From: Byssochlamys sp. IMV 00236
Taxonomy: Eukaryota; Ascomycota; Eurotiomycetes; Eurotiales; Thermoascaceae
Reading direction: 5' to 3'
NCBI GenBank assembly: GCA_001931875.2
Contig: MSJH02000195.1
Span: 1-39,598, forward strand
Length of the DNA: 39,598 nucleotides
The notes under the pieces are model-generated. The model saw only the letters and a list, made by a program, of their open reading frames with translations. It searched no databases and was not told the DNA's origin. Of this stretch, positions 1-11,926 are shown in pieces; the stretch's first letter is position 1, and every line of letters begins with the position of its first letter. Position numbers and translations under genes: made by a program.

Positions 1-25
1 AAAAAAAAAAAAAAAAAAAAAAAAA
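1..25. repeat. A25 homopolymer at left window end
   Basis: There are 25 consecutive A residues at the first bases of the window, mirrored by T25 at 39574-39598. In the sense of the neighbouring partial frame (29-304, minus) this is a T tract after the stop, so it is not a poly(A) tail of that frame. Homopolymers of this length are common assembly stop points. Confidence 0.9.
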
Positions 26-28
26 CGC

Positions 29-304
29 TCACACATTAAAAATGTAGATGGCTTGTGTGGAAACGTTGGAAGCCTTGAAAGCGCTCAAGACTGAGCAAAA
101 GCAATTTCGCGTTCTCCTGGCGTAAGTCGTCCAAATCTGGCAAGCCTTGTGAACCCAATGGTAGTCCGGCTTAATGAAGCCAAACATGCAAGCCTTGTTG
201 CAGACGATGGCCCAATGAGCGAGCCAGGAAGCCTCAGCCACGCCTGACTGACTAAGATCTTGCTGCATTACTACCATCAAGGCGACTACACCTGCCTGCT
301 CCAT
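29..304 (-). CDS. Unrecognised open frame at window edge, possibly part of an ARM/HEAT-like protein
   Basis: A 91-codon frame runs toward the window end and stops 4 bases before the terminal homopolymer. It stays open for several codons upstream of its first ATG. The stretch is clearly richer in G and C than its neighbours, which favours coding sequence over spacer. The start reads like an armadillo/HEAT helix pair (ESGVASIIMEQAGVV, then a VAEASWLAHWA segment), but the pattern fades after about 45 residues. In the last third another frame looks better (DLDDLRQENAKLLLLSLERF), so a frameshift, an unseen intron or a decayed gene is possible. It lies head-to-head with the DHX35-like gene and would share its promoter region. 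The family is uncertain and no function is assigned. Confidence 0.3.
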   Translation of the reverse strand: MEQAGVVALMVVMQQDLSQSGVAEASWLAHWAIVCNKACMFGFIKPDYHWVHKACQIWTTYARRTRNCFCSVLSAFKASNVSTQAIYIFNV

Positions 305-570
305 GATAATACTGGCAACACCACTTTCTGTAATATTGATAACCCCCTTCCATTTCCACCTTTACAAATTCAATATAAAAAACGAAAAAAGAGAATAAGG
401 GTCTTTGTTTCTCATATTTATACCTTATTTTATTTATTTAACGTGGTCAAATTTCTTTTATTTAAATGAAAATGAGTTTTGTTGTTATGAATAAAACAAT
501 TTTCCGTTTTTTTTATTTCTAAAAATATACAGTCAATCGAGCTCATAGATCTCTTTTTTTTTTTCAGTCA
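305..570. other. AT-rich divergent spacer upstream of the DHX35-like gene
   Basis: The spacer is AT-rich with several T and A runs and separates the edge frame (minus) from the helicase start (plus). A T-rich tract ending in CAG at 552-566, five bases before the helicase ATG, looks like a 3' splice site, so an intron in the 5' leader is possible. No clear TATA box was seen. Confidence 0.4.
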
Positions 571-3027
<2,457 letters not shown>

Positions 3028-3028
<1 letters not shown>

Positions 3029-3033
3029 ATAAA
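3028..3033 (+). terminator. AATAAA polyadenylation signal of the DHX35-like gene
   Basis: The hexamer overlaps the last A of the TAA stop (3026-3028). It sits 8 bases from the oppositely oriented AATAAA of the Pfs2-like gene (3042-3047), so cleavage should fall inside the convergent neighbour. The mirror copy is at 36566-36571. Confidence 0.6.
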
Positions 3034-3041
3034 GTCTTGGT

Positions 3042-3047
3042 TTTATT
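3042..3047 (-). terminator. AATAAA polyadenylation signal of the Pfs2-like gene
   Basis: It reads TTTATT on the plus strand, 18 bases downstream of the Pfs2-like stop codon and facing the DHX35-like signal. The two 3' untranslated regions almost certainly overlap. The mirror copy is at 36552-36557. Confidence 0.6.
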
Positions 3048-3065
3048 TACATTTATATACTTTTA

Positions 3066-4731
3066 TCAATAATTCTTTACCGGCGCCTCTGGCCAATACT
3101 TTCTTCGTGCACCTGCAGGTCTGAAGGGTGGTGGTTCTAGTTTATTTTGAGAGGGCATGATGTTGGGTCTAAATGGTGGTAATTCTGTATATTGCTGTCT
3201 TTGATCATGCTCTGGTTTAGAAGGTACTTGTTCTTCCTCAAATTGTTGGCTAGAATCAAACTTGCCTGTCGATAACTCACCAGGACGTGGTCGAGTCCAG
3301 AAGCGAGTTGTATGATCGTTTGAGCCAGATACCAAGATATGGCCAACAGGATGCCAGTCTAAAGACCAAACATTTGATTCATGTGCCGTTTCTTGTTCTC
3401 CTGCAGGTTGATCTTGACCTACCATCCAAAACATCAATGAACCATCTGAACCACCTGTGGCTAATAATCTTTCGTGTTGAGGATGCCATTTGGCAGCTAA
3501 ACAAGGTAAAATATCAATATGTTGCATAAAGCATATATGTATAAATGTATATATTACAACAAATTTCCTTCTTGTGGCCTCTAAAGATTTGTAATTCCTT
3601 CATGGTTCGAATATCATATACTTTAACAAGCTGATCTCTACCAGCAGTGACTAGCCAATTTCCATTTTGATTCCACTGTAATGCGAGTACTGTATTTTTA
3701 TGTCCATGCCTAAGAATAGATTTGTTAGTGCGTCTTTAAGTTTTCTTTATATCTTTCTTTACAATGTTGTAATATTCTTTGCTGTTTTTGGATCCCAAAG
3801 CTTGATAAGGTTATCTTTACTACCAGAAGCGAGCAACGCCTTATAAGGATGCCAATCGACGCACTTGACATCCCAACCGTGGCCCGAGAGTGCCTTTTCT
3901 TCTGTTCCTGTATTGAAATCCCAAATCTTGATCATAGAGTCATCCGAGCAAGTGGCAAAGCGGGTATCTGAAGGAGCAAATGTCAAGTCTCGGATCGCTT
4001 CTTTATGACCTTGAAACATCTTCAAGTTACTCATGTTGGACTGCCAATACTTGATCACTCCACTGTGGTCACCGGTGACCATCCAGTTGTCATTATGCGA
4101 CCAATTCATTGCGCGTACGGCTGAATCGTGTGCTTGTAAAATGGTTTCAAAGTTGAATGTAAGGCCGTTCCAAAGAGTGAATTCACCACTTGAAGAACCA
4201 GTGATCAAACGTCGTCCTTCAGGTGTCCACTATTATAATTGTCAATCAATGCGTACCTAGTTTCTTTCTTTTTTTCTTTTTTACCTTCACCACATTCACA
4301 GGGTATCTCACTTTGTTGGTTGAAGTATGAACAAATTTGGTTGTCACCGAATTCATGGGATTATCAATATATGCAACAGGTGGTAAAAGCTATATATATA
4401 AAATGTCTTTTTGGTTGGTCAATGATTCAAGCTGTGTGTGTTTAACATTACATCAATTATAAAGTTGGGATCAGGTCTTAGAAACTTGATATCTCTTTTA
4501 TCACGTATCCATACTCGTTCCTAAAGAGAGAATATGTTATTATTAATTTCTCTCTTTTTTCTTTTCCATGTTTACCTGCATCCATCTCGCAACACTGTGA
4601 TTATAATCTACTGTTCTTCTTTGAATTGCTTTTCTCATTCTTTTTCCGTCAAATACCATTTTAGAAAACGGTATATTGCCTCCTTGTCGAGGCCTTCCCA
4701 TATTTCCGTCTTGATTATAGTTGGCAGCCAT
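3066..4731 (-). CDS. PFS2: WD40 polyadenylation factor, Pfs2/WDR33-like
   Basis: Six exons, in coding order: 4731-4576, 4520-4452, 4389-4285, 4229-3763, 3709-3558 and 3496-3066. They give 459 residues, close to yeast Pfs2 and much shorter than animal WDR33. The basic N-terminal block ([20 protein letters not shown]) is typical of the family. Seven WD40 blades fill about residues 95-390, with repeated GH...D..W/WD endings such as MIKIWD, LIKLWD, LVKVYD and TTRFW. The roughly 70-residue tail is proline-rich with two PPFRP repeats. In the cleavage and polyadenylation machinery, WDR33/Pfs2 is a scaffold that, with CPSF30, helps recognise AAUAAA. The start lies 97 bp downstream of the amino-sugar deaminase stop on the same strand, so its promoter must sit in or near that gene's terminator. 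Confidence 0.92.
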
Positions 4732-4803
4732 GATATTGTTTTTTTAAAAAAAAAAAAGAAAAGAAAAAGGATAGTAAAATGACGGGTTATTTTTGACTCG
4801 CTT

Positions 4804-4809
4804 TTTATT
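4804..4809 (-). terminator. AATAAA polyadenylation signal of the deaminase
   Basis: It lies about 19 bases after the deaminase stop and about 72 bases before the next start codon on the same strand. It is therefore squeezed into the 97-bp gap to the Pfs2-like gene. The mirror copy is at 34790-34795. Confidence 0.55.
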
Positions 4810-4828
4810 AAAAATTGGGTATCATTTT

Positions 4829-5922
4829 TCATTCCATTGGAGTAGAAGGACGACGATGATTATTGACTCCAGGCATCACTTGCTTCAATTGCTTTACTCC
4901 TCCTTGTAACGAAAGGTTCTCTGGGCCAATCAATGAATGATGAACATGTTCGATAGATTTGAAGTATTTTACAGTCTTTTTGTTTTTATGTTAATATTAT
5001 GTCATTTATGATATACTTTTCATACCTTGACGTGTAATTCAAGTGTAGCATCTTCATCACATACAATTAGACCCTTAGGATGCATCTGAATAGCAGATAC
5101 AGTCCACATATGATTGACTCCTTCTTCAATGCACTTGGCTAATGCAATAGCCTATTATATAAAAATTAGAAGGAAAAAAGAATCCAATGAAAAAAAAATA
5201 CCTTGTGTGCACCTGTGATGATGATCAACACTTCACGAGCATCCATAACAGTTCTATTGATGTGTTAGATCAGTTATTATTGACATTATTTCACTTACGC
5301 TACGCCCACAGTAAGAGCAAGTTTAGGTACTTTGGATATATCACCATCAAAGAAACGAGCATTGGCAATAATCGTTTCATAAGCCAATGTCTTTACACGA
5401 GTACGAGATGTAAGAGAAGAACCAGGCTCGTTAAAGGCAATGTGGCCATCAGGACCAATTCCACCCAAGAAGAGCTCGATACCACCCACCTTGGCAATTT
5501 CGGCTTCAAACTTTTTGCACTCTTCATCCAAGTCAGGAGCATTACCATCCAAGATGTGGACATTCTCTGGATTGATATCCACATGCATAAATAAATTCTT
5601 CCACATAAACGAATGATATGATTCAGGATGATCACGAGGCAAACCAACGTATTCATCCATATTAAACGTAACGACATGCTTGAAACTAAGCTCACCTGTC
5701 TTGTGGAAATCAACGAGTCGCTTGTATGTACCGATAGGAGATGAGCCTGTAGGTAAGCCAAGGACGAAGGGACGATTCTCATCAGGATTGAATTGTTTGA
5801 TACGCTCTTTGATATAAGTAGCTAAAGAAACAATGATCAGATAAAAACAAGAGGCTCTAAGATAAACACTTACCTACAAAATCAGATACTTCTTCATAAT
5901 CTTCTCGAATGATTAATCTCAT
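4829..5922 (-). CDS. nagB: Glucosamine-6-phosphate deaminase
   Basis: Five exons, in coding order: 5922-5874, 5821-5299, 5253-5202, 5151-5026 and 4975-4829, giving 298 residues. The enzyme turns glucosamine-6-phosphate into fructose-6-phosphate and ammonia. This is the last step of N-acetylglucosamine use, relevant to recycling chitin and chitosan in fungi. The start MRLII matches the family start. Catalytic residues keep the numbering of the E. coli enzyme: Asp72 in NMDEYVG, then Asp141, His143 and Glu148 in [14 protein letters not shown]. The phosphate-binding TGSSP is at 41-45. The C-terminal 30 or so residues beyond the core resemble the extension of eukaryotic isozymes in length. Fungal GlcNAc genes are often clustered, but no transporter, kinase or deacetylase gene is seen here. 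Confidence 0.95.
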
Positions 5923-6318
5923 TACGACACGCTTTGGTTTTTATGAAAACAAAAAACAAAAACAAAAAAAAGAAATGCAAAGAAAAATCTATCAAATGTC
6001 CATTTTGCATCACAAGCTCATGTTTCATGTATTACGTAATGATACCATGTTCCCTTAAAAAGAATCAAGGGTCCAAGATATTCTATTGCTTGTTTGATGA
6101 TGGAAGTTTCGAGAATGAAAGAAGGGAAAGACAATATCATCATCATAGTTTGATATACTTGTATTCCATGTGGAAAAAAAAAAAAAGAAAATGAATTTAT
6201 TTGATAAATATCACCTAGTCTCACCACATAGTTTCCTCAGGTGACACAGGCTACATCTGCTGAAATTCGCACATTGTTTATTTTTAGGGAGCTTTTGCTT
6301 TATGCAAACTATAGTTTT
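5923..6318. other. Divergent promoter region between deaminase and SNARE genes
   Basis: This 396-bp AT-rich spacer separates two genes transcribed apart. It holds A-rich runs near the deaminase start and a short GC-richer patch (TCCTCAGGTGACACAGGC) near 6234-6251. No TATA box or known operator was recognised. Small open frames inside show no family resemblance. Confidence 0.4.
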
Positions 6319-7300
6319 ATGGAGGAACAAGATCCCTTTCTGATAGTTAAAAGGTTTTTGTTTATTTATTTATTAGCAATAGACCAAGAAAGTTACTCAT
6401 TACTTGTAGTCAAGTGGAAGACAGTTTAGCTAATGCCAACAATCTATTTGAATCTTGGAAACGAATTCAACAAACTGTATCTTCACCCAAGAATCAAGAA
6501 TTACTATGGACAGCAGATGAGCTTGGTTCAGCATTAGAAGCTATTGAACAAGATCTTGATGATCTTGAAGAAGCCTTTATGGCATCTCAAGCCAATCCTT
6601 CACAGTTTAACTTGACTCAAAAAGACCTTTCTTCCAGAAGACAGTTTTTGGATAAGTCACGCAATAGGATACAATTCATAAGAAATACACTGGCTAACCC
6701 ACCAGCCAAGAATAATAAACATTTAGCCAATCAAGTAAAATAGATATATACTCTGAGAGTGTTATTTTTCTAAGTTTAATAAAGTCTATAGAAACGATAC
6801 GTCAAAATGAAAATAGTCGATTTATTGAAAGTGAACAGCAACAACAGACGGTATAAAACAACATGATGAGCTCATTCTTGTTCTCATATTCTCTTTTTCA
6901 ATAGGTGATGATACAAGAACAAGATCATCATTTGGATGCTATGGGAAGTACCTTGATCAATTTAAAAGAAATAGCAGGAACGATGAATAGAGAGATTGAT
7001 GATCATGTCATGTTTGTATATATACTTTATATCCCTAATTGATCTAATCATATTATATGTGTGTACATACATATATATATAGTCTATTGGATGATTTGGG
7101 TGAAAGAGTGGATCGATCAGAAGGAAGACTAAAGACGGCCATGAGGCGAGTGACAGATATTTTGAAAAAGGAAGAAGGTACAAGTAAAAAAGAAGACCAT
7201 TCTAACAGCTAACATCTTTGTAGAATCCAAGTCAGGTTATTGTATCTGTTGCCTTATCATCGTGTTGATCATATTATTAGTCCTTGTCATCATTATGTAA
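6319..7300 (+). CDS. TLG1: Syntaxin-6/Tlg1-type Qc-SNARE
   Basis: Six exons: 6319-6353, 6410-6734, 6785-6850, 6905-7011, 7083-7177 and 7224-7300, giving 234 residues (human syntaxin 6 has about 255). The start MEEQDPFLIVK matches the family N-terminus. A syntaxin-6 N-terminal three-helix domain follows (WTADELGSALEAIEQDLDDLEEA and the ANPSQFNL motif). The SNARE helix covers about residues 150-205, and a hydrophobic anchor rich in Ile, Leu and Val ends at residue 234 with no luminal domain. The family acts in trans-Golgi/endosome fusion. Exon 3 must use the acceptor at 6783-6784; the AG at 6790-6791 would break the frame. The residue aligned with the central 0-layer glutamine is Glu191. Confidence 0.9.
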
Positions 7301-7328
7301 CTTTAAAAAATCGAGTTCTAGACAACAA

Positions 7329-7343
7329 AGAGAGAGAGAGAGA
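7329..7343. repeat. (AG)n microsatellite between the SNARE and flippase genes
   Basis: A short AG dinucleotide tract lies just past the SNARE stop, followed by a long pyrimidine-rich stretch (about 7386-7433) leading to the flippase start. Pyrimidine-rich promoter stretches are common in fungi. The mirror copy is at 32256-32270. Confidence 0.7.
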
Positions 7344-7459
7344 TTTAGTAGCTATTATATTTCTAAATCAGATTTAATCACTTTATTTCTCCTTTTTTCT
7401 CTTCTTTTACTTTTTTTTCTGTTGTTATTTTTTTGCTATATATAAAAAATAGACTTTTC

Positions 7460-10400
7460 ATGAGCAGTTTCTCTTCTTCTTCTCCTTTCAACTGGGAAAG
7501 TCAGGAAAAGTCTCGCACAAACTTGATAAAAAAAGTGCGTTCTTTTGAAACAGGTATACACACCATACATATAACAAAATACACACAATAACATCCAAAA
7601 GCCTATACTTCAGAAGACGGTAGAACAATGCCCGAAGAATATGAGGAAGGTATTGGCCTGTTGAAACCAAATAATAATATGCCGATCAGTTTCGTTCCAG
7701 ACTACTCTTTTTCTTCGAATGCCAACTTGTTAAATGTCACCGAAGCAACCGAAATGTTAGAACATACACCTCAGACAACCAAGGAAACCAAGGAAACTAT
7801 CAACAAACGATCGTTTCGATGGAAACAGTGGTTCACTAAAAATACTGTCCCCGAAGGAACCCCTCGGAGGATATATGTGAATAAGCCAGAAATGAACGAA
7901 CAACAGCATTTTATGACCAACGCAGTATCCACAGCCAAATATAACCTATTTACTTTTCTACCCAAGTTTCTGTATGAAGAGTTTAGTAAATCAGCCAATA
8001 TCTTTTTCTTATTTATTTCCGGGATTCAGGTACTTACTCTGTTTAAAAAAAAAAATCTATTTTGGGAAACATAGTGGTTGACATGTATTATTATTATCAT
8101 AGCAAATTCCCAATATTTCACCTACATCAAGATACACCACACTCGTCCCACTTGTCATTGTCTTGTTGATCACAGCGGTTAAGGAAGTTATTGAAGATTT
8201 CGTATGTAATATATAATATCCATGTCTGTTCTCTCATCCTCCTTTGATCTTAGGGAGTACACAAGTCGGATAGTGAACTCAATGCTCGGAAATGCAAAGT
8301 GTATGATGGCTCACGATTTATTGAAAAGCCCTGGAGGCAAATAAAAGTAGGAGACATCTGTAGAGTGGACAATGCTCAATTCTTTCCTGCCGATCTGATC
8401 TTGCTTAGTAGCTCCGAACCTGAGGGTCTATGCTATATTGAGACAAGCAACCTGGATGGGTAAAAAAAAAATCTGATAAATATGTCTACTTTTTTCCTCA
8501 TCGGATAGACCTTGTTTTTTTTAGTGAAGTCAATCTTAAAATCAAACAAGCCTTACCCGTGACTGCAACCATGGTATCTCCAGCACAATTAGCCACCTTT
8601 GAAGGCATCATTGAATCCGAACAACCCAATAACCGTTTATATAATTACGATGGCACCTTGACGACAAAGGATGAAGGCGGTCATACAAGAAGGTTTCCCC
8701 TAGATCCAAACATGCTACTTTTAAGAGGCGCTCAGTTACGAAACACAAGCTGGATTTATGGTATCGTCATCTTTACGGGACATGAAACCAAATTAATGCT
8801 CAATTCAAGCAAGAAGCCAACAAAGGCTTCAAACGTCACTCGAAAAACAAATAGAAACATTCTCTATCTCTTTGCTATGCTCGTGATTATGAGCGTCCTA
8901 TGCTCTATCGGGAATTATGTGACATCTGTAAGTGTCTGGGCTCATCTTGTATTCAACACACTAACCCCTTTCTAGACAAGAAATGGAGCTAATCTTGACT
9001 ATGTGGGGGTTCCCATCACACAATTAGGAAAGGAAGTTGGATACAATATCTTGACATTTATGATCCTGTTCAACAGTTTCATTCCCATCAGGTACATACA
9101 CACATATACCCACATACACAATTGAACACTATCATATAACAAAGAGAAAGCTAACGTAAAGGCCCTCAGTTTGATGGTAACCATGGAAATTGTCAAATAC
9201 ATCCAATCGACCATGATTGACAATGACTTGGACATCTACTATGACAAGACAGACACACCCGCTGTAGCACGCAGCAGTAGCCTGATCGAAGAACTCGGCC
9301 AGATCGAATATGTCTTTTCGGACAAGACAGGGACCTTGACCTGTAACGAAATGGAGTTTCGACAATGCTCCATCGCCGGTCTATCCTATGCCAGTCACCC
9401 AGATCCAGATAAACGACCGACATCAGATGACGATGCACACGGTCAATTCTCGTTTGAACAGCTAGAAGAGCACCTCCGAACATCTCAACATAACCATATT
9501 ATCAATGAATTTCTTACTTCCTTGATGACCTGCCATACCGTCATTCCCGAAACAGAGAACGGGACGATCATCTACCAAGCCTCTTCCCCTGATGAAAGCG
9601 CACTGGTGAAAGGAGCCAGTGAAGTGCTTGGATACAAGTTTGTTGCCAGACGACCTCATTCGATCCACTGCATTCGTAAAGGAATCGAAGAAGAATACCA
9701 GATCCTGAATGTGTGTGAGTTCAATTCGACTCGTAAACGCATGTCTGTCGTCCTTCGTGGACCCGATGGTAAGATCAAACTGTATTGCAAGGGCGCTGAT
9801 ACAGTCATTCTGGAGCGATTGGCAAAAGGCTCAAACCCATTTGTCTCGGCTACTCTCTCACATTTGGAGGTAATATTTTTGATTGACCATCAAACAAGTG
9901 CTTATTTTCTTGTAGGATTATGCTTGTGAAGGTTTACGAACCTTGTGTTTTGCCATGCGCGAGATATCGAATGAAGAGTATACAGAGTGGTCTGTTATGT
10001 ACGACAAGGCAGCTACGACACTTGTCAACCGTGCAGACGAATTGGATCATGCGGCAGAGATGATTGAAAAAGACATGATCTTGTTGGGAGCAACGGCTAT
10101 TGAAGATAAATTGCAAGATGGTGTGCCTGATACGATTCATACCTTGCAAGAAGCCAACATCAAGGTCTGGGTCCTCACAGGGGATCGACAGGAGACAGCG
10201 ATCAATATTGGGTATAGTTGTAAATTATTGACTGAGGATATGGAATTGGTCGTTTGTAATGAAGAGGATCAAATATCGACAAAAAAATTTCTGCAACAAA
10301 GACTAGGACAACTCAGTGCGCAGATGCAACAGGATGTAAGTAAGATAAAGGATTTAAGGCAACATGCATTCACAATCATTGTATTAGCCACTGGCCCTTG

Positions 10401-11810
10401 TCATTGAAGGAAGGTCGCTTACATTTGCTCTAGAAAAAGATGTAGAAAAGACATTTTATGATCTTGCCACACAATGTAAGGCAGTGATCTGTTGTCGAGT
10501 ATCTCCACTACAAAAGGCACTTGTTGTCAAACTAGTAAAAAAGTTTTCAAAATCCATCTTGCTAGCGATTGGTGATGGTGCGAATGACGTGTCCATGATT
10601 CAGGCTGCTCATGTTGGTGTAGGCATCAGTGGTGTCGAAGGTCTGCAAGCTGCTCGAAGTGCTGACTTTGCTATATCCCAATTCAGGTTCTTGAGAAAGC
10701 TTCTTTTGGTTCATGGTGCATGGGCATATCAGCGCCTGAGCAAGATGATCTTTTTTTACTTTTATAAAAACGTAGCCATGTATTTGACACAGTTCTGGGT
10801 AAGAGAGATAGATATAAAATTAGGTGCTTTGAAACTTAGTTGTAGTTGTAGTATGCTATCTTTAATGGATTTTCAGGACAGACATTATACGAATCGTGGA
10901 CCATGTCTTGCTTTAATGTCTTCTTTACCTTTTTACCACCCATGGCGATCGGTGTGTTTGACCAGTTTACTTCGGCTAGACTATTAGACAAGTACCCACA
11001 AATGTACACCCTTGGTCAACGTAACGAATTCTTTAATCAAAAGCGGTTTTGGGGTTGGATATTTAATGCGGTATATCACTCTGCTGTAAGTTGTTAGTTG
11101 AAGAAAAAAAAAAAAAACTAAAAGTTGCTGTAGATGCTCTATTTTTTGGGCATGGCTGCTTTTGCAGATGATTCTGTATTTACCAATGGACATTCTGGAG
11201 GGCAGTGGTGGGTTGGAACAACGATATTTACGGCTACGTTAGCAACTATTCTCTGGAAGGCTGCCTTGATCACAGAGTAAGTGTGCTTTTGCTCAAAAAA
11301 GAAATACTTATTTCTTGTAGTATTTGGACAAAGTACACATTTATTGCTATTCCAGGATCAATGGTCATTTGGTTTATCTTTTTACCACTTGTATCCTATG
11401 TTGGCCCACTTCTTCCCGTGGACATCTTTATGGAATACTATGGCATTATTCCAGAACTGTTTGGAAACATAAGCTACTGGTTATTTTTCATCATTGTTCC
11501 CTTGATGTGTGTCCTTCGAGATTATTTGTGGAAATAGTAAGTTGAATATTCCAACATTTAAGATATTCACATGTTTCCTAGTGTCAAGCGTATGTATAGA
11601 CCACAAAGTTACCATTATATACAAGAAATACAGAAATACAACCTTCCTGATTATCGACCTCGTATGGATCGATTCCGTCGTGCGGTGAACAAGGTACGCA
11701 AGATTCAACGACTTAAACAATCAAGAGGGTTTGCGTTTGCACAGAACGACAATGATCAATCAAGACTGATTCGCATGTATGATACAACACGACAAAAGCC
11801 TTCTGGTTAA
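7460..11810 (+). CDS. DRS2: P4-ATPase phospholipid flippase, Drs2/ATP8A-like
   Basis: Thirteen exons: 7460-7553, 7602-8029, 8103-8201, 8254-8459, 8525-8927, 8976-9091, 9170-9869, 9916-10335, 10388-10798, 10852-11085, 11134-11276, 11321-11536 and 11582-11810. They give 1232 residues, normal for the family. It moves aminophospholipids to the cytosolic leaflet of Golgi/endosomal membranes. Features in order: actuator motif at 275-278, reading DGEV where DGET is usual; PISL in membrane helix 4 (447-450); phosphorylated Asp500 in DKTGT; nucleotide-binding CKGAD; hinge GDGANDV (884-890); six further hydrophobic segments; and a basic tail with RGFAF (1205-1209), characteristic of Drs2/ATP8A proteins. 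It normally needs a Cdc50 partner, which is not encoded here. The CUE-domain gene starts 116 bp downstream. Confidence 0.95.
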
Positions 11811-11814
11811 AGAA

Positions 11815-11820
11815 AATAAA
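11815..11820 (+). terminator. AATAAA polyadenylation signal of the flippase gene
   Basis: It lies five bases after the TAA stop and about 106 bases before the next ATG. The mirror copy is at 27779-27784. Confidence 0.55.
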
Positions 11821-11926
11821 GTTGTGGAGTTTCAAACTGCACGAGTTTTTATGAAAGCATGATTTTCCTTTTTCTCTCTTCTTTATTTATTTTTTGGTCT
11901 TTGTATTAAGCAACAATTAACAGCAT

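Noticed and set aside
5393..5782. Minus frame of 129 codons overlapping the deaminase
   Set aside because: It is an alternative reading of the same exon. The other frame has the catalytic residues and close family similarity.
9193..9483. Minus-strand frame of 96 codons inside the flippase
   Set aside because: It lies opposite a strongly conserved exon (the DKTGT region) and has no family resemblance. It is an antisense shadow of the real gene.
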